This document shows positions 53,471 to 60,612 of a stretch of DNA of 64,000 nt, one piece after another (positions within the stretch are counted from its first letter, which is position 1; the number at the start of each line of letters is the position of its first letter). This DNA is from Pseudomonas azadiae (GTDB lineage Bacteria; Pseudomonadota; Gammaproteobacteria; Pseudomonadales; Pseudomonadaceae): positions 248,001 through 312,000 of the forward strand of contig NZ_JAHSTY010000002.1 in NCBI RefSeq assembly GCF_019145355.1, read 5' to 3'. A program made the position numbers and the translations under genes. Under the pieces are notes generated by a model that saw only the letters and a list, made by a program, of their open reading frames with translations, made no database searches and was not told the DNA's origin.

Positions 53471-56092
53471 ATGGGCAAATCGCTGGTCATTGTGGAATCC
53501 CCGGCTAAGGCCAAGACCATCAACAAGTACTTGGGCAACGAGTACGTGGTGAAGTCGAGTATCGGCCATATCCGAGACCTGCCCACCAGCGGTTCGGCTA
53601 GCGCCAGCAAGGAGCCTGCCGCCAAGCGCGGCAAGGCGGCCGCGGGCGAAGGTCCGGTACTCACCCCTAAAGAGAAAGCGCGCAAGCAACTGGTCTCGCG
53701 CATGGGTGTGGACCCGGATCATGGCTGGAAGGCCAAGTACGAAATCCTTCCGGGCAAGGAAAAGGTCATCGAAGAGCTGCGCCGGCTCGCCAAGGATGCT
53801 GACACCATCTATCTCGCAACCGACTTGGACCGCGAGGGGGAAGCCATTGCCTGGCACCTGCGCGAAGCCATCGGCGGCGACGACAGCCGCTACAAGCGCG
53901 TGGTGTTCAACGAGATCACCAAGAAGGCCATCCAGGAAGCCTTCTCCAAACCGGGCGAACTGGACATCGACCGCGTCAACGCCCAGCAGGCCCGCCGTTT
54001 CCTCGACCGCGTCGTGGGCTACATGGTCTCGCCGCTGCTGTGGGCCAAGATCGCCCGTGGCTTGTCTGCCGGCCGTGTGCAATCGGTCGCGGTGAAACTG
54101 GTAGTGGAGCGTGAACGCGAAATCCGTGCGTTCAACCCTGAAGAGTATTGGGAAGTCCACGCCGACCTGGGCACCGCCAAGGGCGCCAACGTGCGCTTTG
54201 AAGTGGCTCGCGAGAAGGGCGAAGCCTTCAAGCCGCTCAACGAAGCCCAGGCCATGGCCGCGCTGGAAAAGCTCAAGGCTTCCAGCTACAGCATCGTCAA
54301 GCGTGAAGACAAGCCGACCAGCAGCAAGCCGTCCGCACCGTTCATCACCTCCACCCTGCAACAGGCCGCGAGTAACCGCCTGGGCTTTGGTGTGAAGAAA
54401 ACTATGATGATGGCCCAGCGTCTCTACGAAGCCGGCTACATCACCTACATGCGTACCGACTCCACCAACCTGTCGCAGGACGCGGTGGCGATGGCGCGCA
54501 CTTATATTGAAAGCGAATTCGGCAAGAAGTACCTGCCGGAGAAGCCAAACGTCTACAGCAGCAAGGAAGGCGCGCAGGAGGCTCACGAAGCGATTCGTCC
54601 GTCCGACGCCAACACCGAGCCAAGCAAGCTCAGCGGCATGGAGCGCGACGCCGAGCGCCTCTACGAGCTGATCTGGCGTCAGTTCCTGGCGTGCCAGATG
54701 TTGCCCGCGCAGTACCTGTCGACTACCGTCAGCGTTGCTGCATCCGACTTCGAGCTGCGCGCCAAGGGCCGTATCCTCAAGTTCGACGGCTACACCCGCG
54801 TCATGCCGCAGATCGCCAAGCCAGGCGATGACGATGTGCTGCCGGACATGGCCCAGGGCGATACGCTCAAGCTGATCAAGCTCGACCCGTCCCAGCACTT
54901 CACCAAGCCGCCGGCGCGTTACTCGGAAGCCAGCCTGGTGAAAGAGATGGAGAAACGCGGCATCGGGCGTCCTTCGACCTACGCGGCGATTATCTCGACG
55001 ATCCAGGACCGTGGCTACGTGGCGCTGCACAACCGTCGTTTCTATTCGGAAAAGATGGGCGACATCGTTACCGAGCGTCTGTCCGAGAGCTTCTCCAACC
55101 TGATGGACTACGGCTTCACCGCCGGCATGGAAGAGAACCTCGATGACGTCGCCCAGGGTGAGCGCGACTGGAAAAGCGTGCTGGACGAGTTCTACGGCGA
55201 CTTCAAGAAGAAACTCGAAGTAGCAGAAAGCCCTGAAACCGGTATGCGCGCCAACCAGCCGGTGATGACCGACATTCCGTGCCTGACGTGCGGCCGGCCG
55301 ATGCAGATCCGTACCGCGTCCACCGGCGTGTTCCTCGGTTGCTCGGGCTACAGCCTGCCGCCGAAAGAGCGCTGCAAGGCCACCGTCAACCTGGTGCCGG
55401 GTGATGAGATTGCCGCTGACGACGAGGGCGAATCCGAGTCGCTGGTACTGCGCGGCAAGCACCGCTGCCCGATCTGCAGCACGGCGATGGACGCCTACCT
55501 GCTGGACGAGAAGCACAAGCTGCACATCTGCGGTAACAACCCGGATTGCGACGGCTACGAGATCGAAGAGGGGACTTACCGCATCAAGGGCTACGAAGGT
55601 CCGAGCCTGGAGTGCGACAAGTGCGGCAGCGAGATGCAGCTCAAGACCGGCCGTTTCGGCAAGTTCTTCGGCTGCACCAACCCGACCTGCAAGAACACCC
55701 GCAAACTGCTCAAAAGCGGTGATGCGGCGCCGCCGAAGATGGACCCGGTGAAGATGCCCGAACTCAAGTGCGAGAAGGTCAACGACACCTACATCCTGCG
55801 TGACGGCGCTTCAGGGCTGTTCCTGGCCGCCAGCCAGTTCCCGAAAAACCGCGAGACCCGTGCACCGCTGGTGCTGGAGATCGTGCCGCACAAGGACGAG
55901 ATCGATCCGAAGTACCACTTCCTGTGCGAAGCGCCGAAGAAGGACCCGGACGGTCGCCCAGCCGTGATCCGCTACAGCCGCAAGACCAAGGAGCAGTACG
56001 TGCAGACTGAAGTGGACGGCAAGCCTACCGGCTGGAAAGCGTTCTACGACGGCGGCAAGTGGAAGGTCGAGGACAAGCGCCAGGGCGCTTGA
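53471..56092 (+). CDS. topA: DNA topoisomerase I
   Basis: 873 residues. The TOPRIM domain starts [22 protein letters not shown] and includes [15 protein letters not shown]. The catalytic Tyr326 is in [14 protein letters not shown]. Three C-terminal zinc-ribbon motifs follow (CLTCGRPM...C, CPICSTAM...[14 protein letters not shown]...C, about residues 600–745). It relaxes negative supercoils. The ATG at 53471 is the first codon of the TOPRIM start; upstream codons of the frame are not conserved. It has a strong terminator after it. Confidence 0.97.
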   Translation: MGKSLVIVESPAKAKTINKYLGNEYVVKSSIGHIRDLPTSGSASASKEPAAKRGKAAAGEGPVLTPKEKARKQLVSRMGVDPDHGWKAKYEILPGKEKVIEELRRLAKDADTIYLATDLDREGEAIAWHLREAIGGDDSRYKRVVFNEITKKAIQEAFSKPGELDIDRVNAQQARRFLDRVVGYMVSPLLWAKIARGLSAGRVQSVAVKLVVEREREIRAFNPEEYWEVHADLGTAKGANVRFEVAREKGEAFKPLNEAQAMAALEKLKASSYSIVKREDKPTSSKPSAPFITSTLQQAASNRLGFGVKKTMMMAQRLYEAGYITYMRTDSTNLSQDAVAMARTYIESEFGKKYLPEKPNVYSSKEGAQEAHEAIRPSDANTEPSKLSGMERDAERLYELIWRQFLACQMLPAQYLSTTVSVAASDFELRAKGRILKFDGYTRVMPQIAKPGDDDVLPDMAQGDTLKLIKLDPSQHFTKPPARYSEASLVKEMEKRGIGRPSTYAAIISTIQDRGYVALHNRRFYSEKMGDIVTERLSESFSNLMDYGFTAGMEENLDDVAQGERDWKSVLDEFYGDFKKKLEVAESPETGMRANQPVMTDIPCLTCGRPMQIRTASTGVFLGCSGYSLPPKERCKATVNLVPGDEIAADDEGESESLVLRGKHRCPICSTAMDAYLLDEKHKLHICGNNPDCDGYEIEEGTYRIKGYEGPSLECDKCGSEMQLKTGRFGKFFGCTNPTCKNTRKLLKSGDAAPPKMDPVKMPELKCEKVNDTYILRDGASGLFLAASQFPKNRETRAPLVLEIVPHKDEIDPKYHFLCEAPKKDPDGRPAVIRYSRKTKEQYVQTEVDGKPTGWKAFYDGGKWKVEDKRQGA

Positions 56093-56114
56093 TCGGCTAA
56101 GACGCTGCGAAAAC

Positions 56115-56146
56115 AAAGGCCGCCTGCAACAGGCGGCCTTTTTTTT
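56115..56146 (+). terminator. Terminator after topA
   Basis: AAAGGCCGCCTG-CAA-CAGGCGGCCTTTTTTTT, a 12-bp stem with eight Ts, 22 bases after the stop. Confidence 0.96.
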
Positions 56147-56223
56147 GCGCTTGCAGTGTGCTCGGCTGATCCGTGACACTGTTCAGCCAGCATTACGCTT
56201 CATTCGTTGCGGAGACTGCCTGT

Positions 56224-56745
56224 ATGGCCAACGAACTCTATACCCGTACCAATCAGAAAATCTACTTTGCGGGTTTAGCCCTGGAAGCCCTTGGCCGCGC
56301 CGAGGAAGGGAAGGAGATGAATGCCATCGCGCTGGTCCAGGCCGGCCGCGAAGCGGCGTTGTTCCACCTGTATGGCGCCTTGCTGGGCCTGTGCCATGAA
56401 ATCGCCGGGTTCTATCGCTTGCCTCAAGCCGGTTCGCCTCGCGCGGAGATGATCATGAACCGAGAAGTGCTCGAATCCATGGCCATTCCTGAATTGGCCG
56501 AGCTGGTTGAAATGGCGCAAAGCCCAGACAGCTGGATCGCCCGCTTGCTCAAGGCGCACGCCGATATGTTCCAGCCGCCGCGTGTGCCTCATGTGCCCAA
56601 GGGTGATGTCACCCAGCCGCTGATCGTGGCAGTTACGGTGCAAGAGGACGAGCCCAAGCCGTTGAGCCGCGAAGAACTGGAAGGCTGGCGCCAGGCGCTG
56701 AAAAAGATGGCACTGCGCTTTCGCGAAGGCTTGAACGAGTGCTAA
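56224..56745 (+). CDS. DUF6586-like conserved Pseudomonas protein
   Basis: 173 residues, mostly helical: MANELYTRTNQKIYFAGLALEALGRAEEGKEMNAIALVQAGREAALFHLYGALLGLCHEIAGFYRLP. No catalytic motif or membrane segment is visible. In Pseudomonas a protein of this type lies between topA and sulA/lexA. Function unknown. A start at 56173 would add residues of different composition and is less likely. Confidence 0.75.
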   Translation: MANELYTRTNQKIYFAGLALEALGRAEEGKEMNAIALVQAGREAALFHLYGALLGLCHEIAGFYRLPQAGSPRAEMIMNREVLESMAIPELAELVEMAQSPDSWIARLLKAHADMFQPPRVPHVPKGDVTQPLIVAVTVQEDEPKPLSREELEGWRQALKKMALRFREGLNEC

Positions 56746-56829
56746 CGCCTGCTCAGGTCCTGAAAGCACCGTTCATCAAGCTGTAAAGAAACCTGTTCAG
56801 ATCCTCTGCGGGGCTGGGTGGATGACTGA

Positions 56830-56835
56830 TATAAT
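56830..56835 (+). promoter_or_regulatory. -10 element (TATAAT) before the small gene at 56864
   Basis: A perfect -10 hexamer 28 bp before the start codon. The -35 is poor (TGCGGG), so an activator or an extended -10 may be involved. Confidence 0.5.
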
Positions 56836-56863
56836 CTCGGCCTTTCGTGGAGAACAGACTTTT

Positions 56864-57097
56864 ATGCCAACGTCCTTTCTGGAAATTGTTGAGTTGCCTG
56901 ACGGCCGTATCGAGCTGCGCCGGGCGGAGGACGAGGGTTCTCTGGTTATTCTGGATTTTTCCGAGGACGCCAAGGTGTTTCTGCAAGGCCAGCACGTGGA
57001 AGTGGCAAAAGCCATGTTGAGCGTGGGTGTGCAGATGGCGGGTCGCCTGGCTGAAGGCGAGCCGGAGAAGGACGATGGGCCGCGGGTGCTTCACTGA
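56864..57097 (+). CDS. Small conserved hypothetical protein
   Basis: 77 residues: MPTSFLEIVELPDGRIELRRAEDEG-SLVILDFSEDAKVFLQGQHVEVAKAMLSVGVQMAGRL.... This appears to be a compact alpha/beta fold. Small relatives sit between topA and sulA in other Pseudomonas. The ATG has a GGAG site 11 bases upstream. No function known. Confidence 0.75.
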   Translation: MPTSFLEIVELPDGRIELRRAEDEGSLVILDFSEDAKVFLQGQHVEVAKAMLSVGVQMAGRLAEGEPEKDDGPRVLH

Positions 57098-57135
57098 GGT
57101 CTGTGACGATCAGGCTTTTTGTGCCGCATTGATCT

Positions 57136-57265
57136 TGTAGTGAGCGGGCTTGCCCCGCGCTGGGCTGAAGCGGCCCCAAAACCAGACACTGTGGGTTAGC
57201 TGATATACCGCATTCATCTATGTCAGGGCCGCGCAGCCCAGCGCGGGGCAAGCCCGCTCACTACA
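57136..57265. repeat. 130-bp long palindrome, copy 6 of 6 (stand-alone)
   Basis: TGTAGTGAGCGGGCTTGCC at both ends (inverted), arms continuing GCGCTGGGCTG. The left tail is GAAGCGGCCCC, and the centre starts AAAACCAGAC, so it is oriented like locus C. The centre is more divergent than in the other copies. The rest of the 57098–57310 gap holds nothing else. Confidence 0.88.
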
Positions 57266-57310
57266 GAGCCCATCAGAGACGCTCGATGTTCAAAGGGCCG
57301 CCTCAAGTAG

Positions 57311-57784
57311 TTATCCCAATCGAATATTCAAGCTCTGTGCATCGCCCACGCGCGCGGCACTGATCAACTGCTGCTTGGCGCTGGCATTCAGCGGATTAAG
57401 CCAACTCACCACCGTATGGCTACGGCCCAGGCGCAAGGCTTCGCAGGTCAACAACTGGGCACTTTGCATGCCGCGCGGCTGCAGCAACAGGATACGCTCA
57501 CGGTTTAGACCGGCGTCTCGCAACCAGGCCTGGGTCAGGCTGGCGGGCGGGGCGATCAGTGTCAGCCAGCGGGCGTCCTGTTCCTCGCTCAATTCACGCA
57601 GGATCGGCGCCAGCAGGCTCAGGCAGCTGCCCGCTGCACCGCGCAACGACAATTCACTGAACACCTCCGGCTCGGCGCCCCAGGGTGCCTCGACCGTTTC
57701 CTTGAGGATAGGCGCAAGAGGTTGGGCCATAAAGGCCTCGAACAGCGACAGTTGCGTGTGTTGTGGGGTGTGGACGAGCTGCAT
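57311..57784 (-). CDS. sulA: SOS cell-division inhibitor SulA
   Basis: 157 residues. Family features are FSELSLRGAAGSCLSLLAPILRELSE, RWLTLIAPP and WLRDAGLNRERILLLQPRG (about residues 87–105). SulA blocks FtsZ polymerisation during DNA damage. It lies 10 bp after lexA on the same strand, so it is made from the lexA promoter with the two LexA boxes. The long palindrome lies downstream of its stop. Confidence 0.92.
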   Translation of the reverse strand: MQLVHTPQHTQLSLFEAFMAQPLAPILKETVEAPWGAEPEVFSELSLRGAAGSCLSLLAPILRELSEEQDARWLTLIAPPASLTQAWLRDAGLNRERILLLQPRGMQSAQLLTCEALRLGRSHTVVSWLNPLNASAKQQLISAARVGDAQSLNIRLG

Positions 57785-57794
57785 GATGCCTCCT

Positions 57795-58403
57795 TTAGCG
57801 GCGAATTACGCCGACGCTCAAGCCTTCGATCACCAGGTCCTGGTCTTTCAGGTTCACTTCAATCGGGGCGAACTCAGGGTTCTCGGCCATGAGCCAGACC
57901 TTGCTGCCCTCGCGCTTGAAGCGTTTGACGGTGACTTCATCGCCGATGCGGGCGACGACGATCTGGCCATTACGGGCTTCGCGGGTGGTGTGGACAGCCA
58001 GCAGGTCACCGTCGAAGATGCCCACGTCCTTCATGCTCATGCCATGGACCCGCAGCAGGTAGTCGGCGCGAGGATGGAAGAAGGTCGGGTTGATATTGCA
58101 GGACTCTTCGACGTGCTGCTGTGCCAGGATCGGCGCACCGGCGGCGACGCGGCCGATGATGGGCAGGGTCGATTCGTCTGCCTTGGCTTCAAAGCCAGGG
58201 ATGCGAATGCCGCGCGAGGCACCGGGGGTCATTTCGATCGCGCCTTTGCGAGCGAGGGCCTTGAGGTGTTCTTCGGCGGCGTTGGGGGACTTGAATCCCA
58301 GTTCCAGCGCAATTTCCGCTCGCGTCGGCGGGTAGCCGTTGTCATCGAGGCAGCGCTTGATAAAAGCCAGAATCTCAGCTTGGCGTGGCGTCAGTTTTAG
58401 CAT
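57795..58403 (-). CDS. lexA: LexA repressor
   Basis: 202 residues. Winged helix-turn-helix in residues 1–65 ([33 protein letters not shown]). The self-cleavage bond is Ala88–Gly89 in RVAAGAP; the Ser123/Lys160 catalytic pair is in [14 protein letters not shown] and VTVKRF. It represses SOS genes; cleavage is triggered by RecA. It is autoregulated, as two LexA boxes lie just before its start. Confidence 0.97.
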   Translation of the reverse strand: MLKLTPRQAEILAFIKRCLDDNGYPPTRAEIALELGFKSPNAAEEHLKALARKGAIEMTPGASRGIRIPGFEAKADESTLPIIGRVAAGAPILAQQHVEESCNINPTFFHPRADYLLRVHGMSMKDVGIFDGDLLAVHTTREARNGQIVVARIGDEVTVKRFKREGSKVWLMAENPEFAPIEVNLKDQDLVIEGLSVGVIRR

Positions 58404-58413
58404 GTTGATCGCT

Positions 58414-58448
58414 CTGTCTTTTTATACAGTGACTGGGATTATATACAG
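58414..58448 (-). promoter_or_regulatory. Two tandem LexA boxes
   Basis: Boxes CTGTCTTTTTATACAG (58414–58429) and CTGGGATTATATACAG (58433–58448) both read CTG-N10-CAG, the gamma-proteobacterial LexA consensus, and are separated by three bases. They lie 11–45 bases upstream of the lexA start, consistent with tight autorepression and co-regulation of sulA. Confidence 0.93.
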
Positions 58449-58607
58449 TGAACTGCGCTTGGCAATCATCCTTTTCCAACGCTCCGCTGGACGGTCATCG
58501 CGCCAGCTTCCCACAAGGTAGAGATAGCGCTGCCTACAGAGAGCCAGGGATGTGATTAAATAGCGATGAAATACATGACTGACCGGCCGCAAAGCGAACC
58601 CGCAGGC

Positions 58608-58651
58608 TTGACAAGACACAACCTGAAACGTATGTTTCAAACAAGTGTTTG
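58608..58651 (+). promoter_or_regulatory. psrA: psrA promoter with two PsrA-type operators
   Basis: TTGACA (58608), 17 bases, TATGTT (58631) forms the promoter. GAAACGTATGTTTC at 58625–58638 is a perfect palindrome of the published PsrA form (G/CAAAC-N2-4-GTTTG/C), and CAAACAAGTGTTTG at 58638–58651 is a second. The first covers the -10, the second the start region, as expected for negative autoregulation. Confidence 0.88.
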
Positions 58652-58666
58652 TCAGGCGGAGTAGCC

Positions 58667-59374
58667 ATGGCCCAGTCGGAAACCGTTGAACGCATTCTCG
58701 ATGCTGCCGAGCAATTGTTCGCGGAAAAAGGATTTGCTGAAACTTCACTGCGGCTGATCACCAGCAAGGCTGGCGTCAACCTCGCCGCGGTGAACTACCA
58801 CTTCGGCTCGAAAAAGGCCCTGATCCAGGCGGTGTTCTCGCGCTTCCTGGGGCCGTTCTGCGCCAGCCTCGACCGTGAGCTGGAGCGTCGCCAGGCCAAG
58901 GCTGACCACAAGCCGACCCTGGAGGACCTGCTGGAAATTCTGGTTGAGCAAGCCCTGGTGGTCCAGCCCCGCAGCGGCAACGACCTGTCGATCTTCATGC
59001 GCCTGCTGGGCCTGGCCTTCAGCCAGAGCCAGGGGCACCTGCGGCGTTATCTGGAAGACATGTACGGCAAGGTATTCCGTCGCTACATGTTGCTGGTCAA
59101 CGAAGCGGCGCCGCGTATTCCGCCTATCGAACTGTTCTGGCGCGTGCATTTCATGCTTGGTGCGGCCGCGTTTAGCATGTCCGGCATCAAGGCGCTGCGC
59201 GCCATTGCCGAGACCGATTTCGGCGTCAACACCTCCATCGAACAAGTGATGCGCCTGATGGTGCCGTTCCTCGCCGCCGGCATGCGCGCCGAAACCGGCG
59301 TGACCGACCCGGCCATGGCGGCCGCCCAGTTGCGCCCACGCAGCAAAACCACGTCGGCCCCCGCCAAGGTTTGA
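58667..59374 (+). CDS. psrA: TetR-family fatty-acid-responsive regulator PsrA
   Basis: 235 residues. TetR helix-turn-helix: ERILDAAEQLFAEKGFAETSLRLITSKAGVNLAAVNYHFGSKKALI (about residues 7–52). The ligand-binding domain follows. PsrA represses beta-oxidation genes including fadBA and activates rpoS in Pseudomonas, and is released by long-chain fatty acids. The ATG has GGCGGAG upstream. It is divergent from lexA with its operators in the 263-bp gap and is followed by nagZ. Confidence 0.95.
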   Translation: MAQSETVERILDAAEQLFAEKGFAETSLRLITSKAGVNLAAVNYHFGSKKALIQAVFSRFLGPFCASLDRELERRQAKADHKPTLEDLLEILVEQALVVQPRSGNDLSIFMRLLGLAFSQSQGHLRRYLEDMYGKVFRRYMLLVNEAAPRIPPIELFWRVHFMLGAAAFSMSGIKALRAIAETDFGVNTSIEQVMRLMVPFLAAGMRAETGVTDPAMAAAQLRPRSKTTSAPAKV

Positions 59375-59420
59375 CCGCCCTGGGTGTGCGCGGCTGCCTG
59401 CATCCGCTAAGCTAGCCGCC

Positions 59421-59504
59421 ATGTCGATTTCAGCTATTTACTCACGACCCGTTGCCTTCATCGAGGGCAACGGGTCGTGTGCGTTATTTAAGGAAGGTTT
59501 ATGA
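59421..59504 (+). CDS. Possible 27-codon leader ORF overlapping the nagZ start
   Basis: ATGTCGATTTCAGC... encodes 27 residues (MSISAIYSRPVAFIEGNGSC...) and ends in TTATGA, with its stop overlapping the nagZ ATG. The ribosome site is weak. The strong hairpin at 59444–59478 lies inside it. Translation could couple nagZ to ribosome passage; there is no protein-level evidence. Confidence 0.3.
   Translation: MSISAIYSRPVAFIEGNGSCALFKEGL
59444..59478 (+). terminator. Long hairpin between psrA and nagZ
   Basis: ACGACCCGTTGCC-TTCATCGA-GGGCAACGGGTCGT is a 13-bp stem with no T run. It could be an inefficient terminator of psrA or an RNA structure acting on nagZ. Confidence 0.55.
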
Positions 59505-60511
59505 GTGCTGCCCTGCAAGGTTCTTTGATGGTTGACGTTGCCGGCACCTGGCTCACGGCCGAGGACCGCCACCTGTTGCGCCAGCCTGAAGTGGGCGGCT
59601 TGATTATCTTCGCGCGCAACATCGAACATCCACGGCAGGTGCGCGAACTGAGCGCGGCGATTCGTGCGGTGCGCCCGGACCTGCTCCTGGCGGTCGACCA
59701 GGAAGGCGGTCGCGTACAGCGTCTGCGCCAGGGGTTTGTACGCCTGCCAGCCATGCGCGCCCTGGCGGCTCACCCCAACGCCGACTACCTGGCCGAGCAG
59801 TGCGGCTGGATCATGGCCACCGAAGTATTGGCGGTGGGCCTGGATTTGAGCTTCGCCCCGGTGCTGGACCTGGACTACCAGCGCAGCGCCGTGGTCGGCA
59901 CCCGTTCCTTTGAAGGCGATCCCGAACGCGCCGCCGTGCTGGCCGGTGCCTTTATCCGTGGCATGAACAGCGCCGGCATGGCCGCCACCGGCAAACACTT
60001 CCCGGGCCACGGTTGGGCCGAGGCGGATTCCCACGTCGCCATTCCAAATGACGAGCGCAGCCTGGAACAGATTCGCACGAACGACCTGGTGCCTTTCGCA
60101 CGTCTGAGCAAGCAGTTGGCGGCCGTGATGCCGGCACACGTCATCTACCCGCAGGTTGACGCCCAGCCGGCCGGCTTCTCGCGCCGCTGGTTGCAGGACA
60201 TCCTGCGCGGCGAATTGCAGTTCGACGGCGTGATCTTCAGCGACGACTTGTCCATGGCCGGTGCCCACGTGGTCGGTGATGCGGCCAGCCGCATCGAAGC
60301 GGCGCTGACCGCGGGCTGCGACATGGGCCTGGTGTGCAACGATCGTGCGGCTGCCGAGCTTGCGCTCACCGCCGCTCAGCGCATGAAGGTCACGCCATCG
60401 GCGCGGATTGCGCGCATGCGGGGTCAAGCAATTGCCTCGACGGACTACAAGCAGGATCCGCGTTGGCTGGCGGCGCTGACTGCGTTGCGGGATGCTCAGT
60501 TGGTCGACTGA
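59501..60511 (+). CDS. nagZ: Beta-N-acetylhexosaminidase NagZ
   Basis: 336 residues of glycoside hydrolase family 3. The signature loop is AATGKHFPGHGWAEADSHVAIPNDERS (about residues 160–186) carrying the catalytic His–Asp dyad. The nucleophile Asp is in GVIFSDDLSMAGAHVV (near 247). NagZ removes GlcNAc from anhydro-muropeptides in the cytoplasm during cell-wall recycling, which links to beta-lactamase induction. AAGGAAGG precedes the ATG. It ends in a REP pair. Confidence 0.96.
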   Translation: MSAALQGSLMVDVAGTWLTAEDRHLLRQPEVGGLIIFARNIEHPRQVRELSAAIRAVRPDLLLAVDQEGGRVQRLRQGFVRLPAMRALAAHPNADYLAEQCGWIMATEVLAVGLDLSFAPVLDLDYQRSAVVGTRSFEGDPERAAVLAGAFIRGMNSAGMAATGKHFPGHGWAEADSHVAIPNDERSLEQIRTNDLVPFARLSKQLAAVMPAHVIYPQVDAQPAGFSRRWLQDILRGELQFDGVIFSDDLSMAGAHVVGDAASRIEAALTAGCDMGLVCNDRAAAELALTAAQRMKVTPSARIARMRGQAIASTDYKQDPRWLAALTALRDAQLVD

Positions 60512-60524
60512 AAACTGCGGCGTC

Positions 60525-60600
60525 GCTATCGCAGGCAAGCCAGCTCCCACATTTTGATTTGTGAATACATTCAAGTGTGGGAGCTGGCTTGCCTGCGATG
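60525..60600. repeat. Outward-facing REP pair
   Basis: GCTATCGCAGGCAAGCCAGCTCCCACA comes first, then TGTGGGAGCTGGCTTGCC-TGCGAT; the spacer contains GTGAATACATTC. Same type as 18076 and 27887. It separates convergent nagZ and the helicase gene. Confidence 0.92.
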
Positions 60601-60612
60601 ACGGTTTAACAG

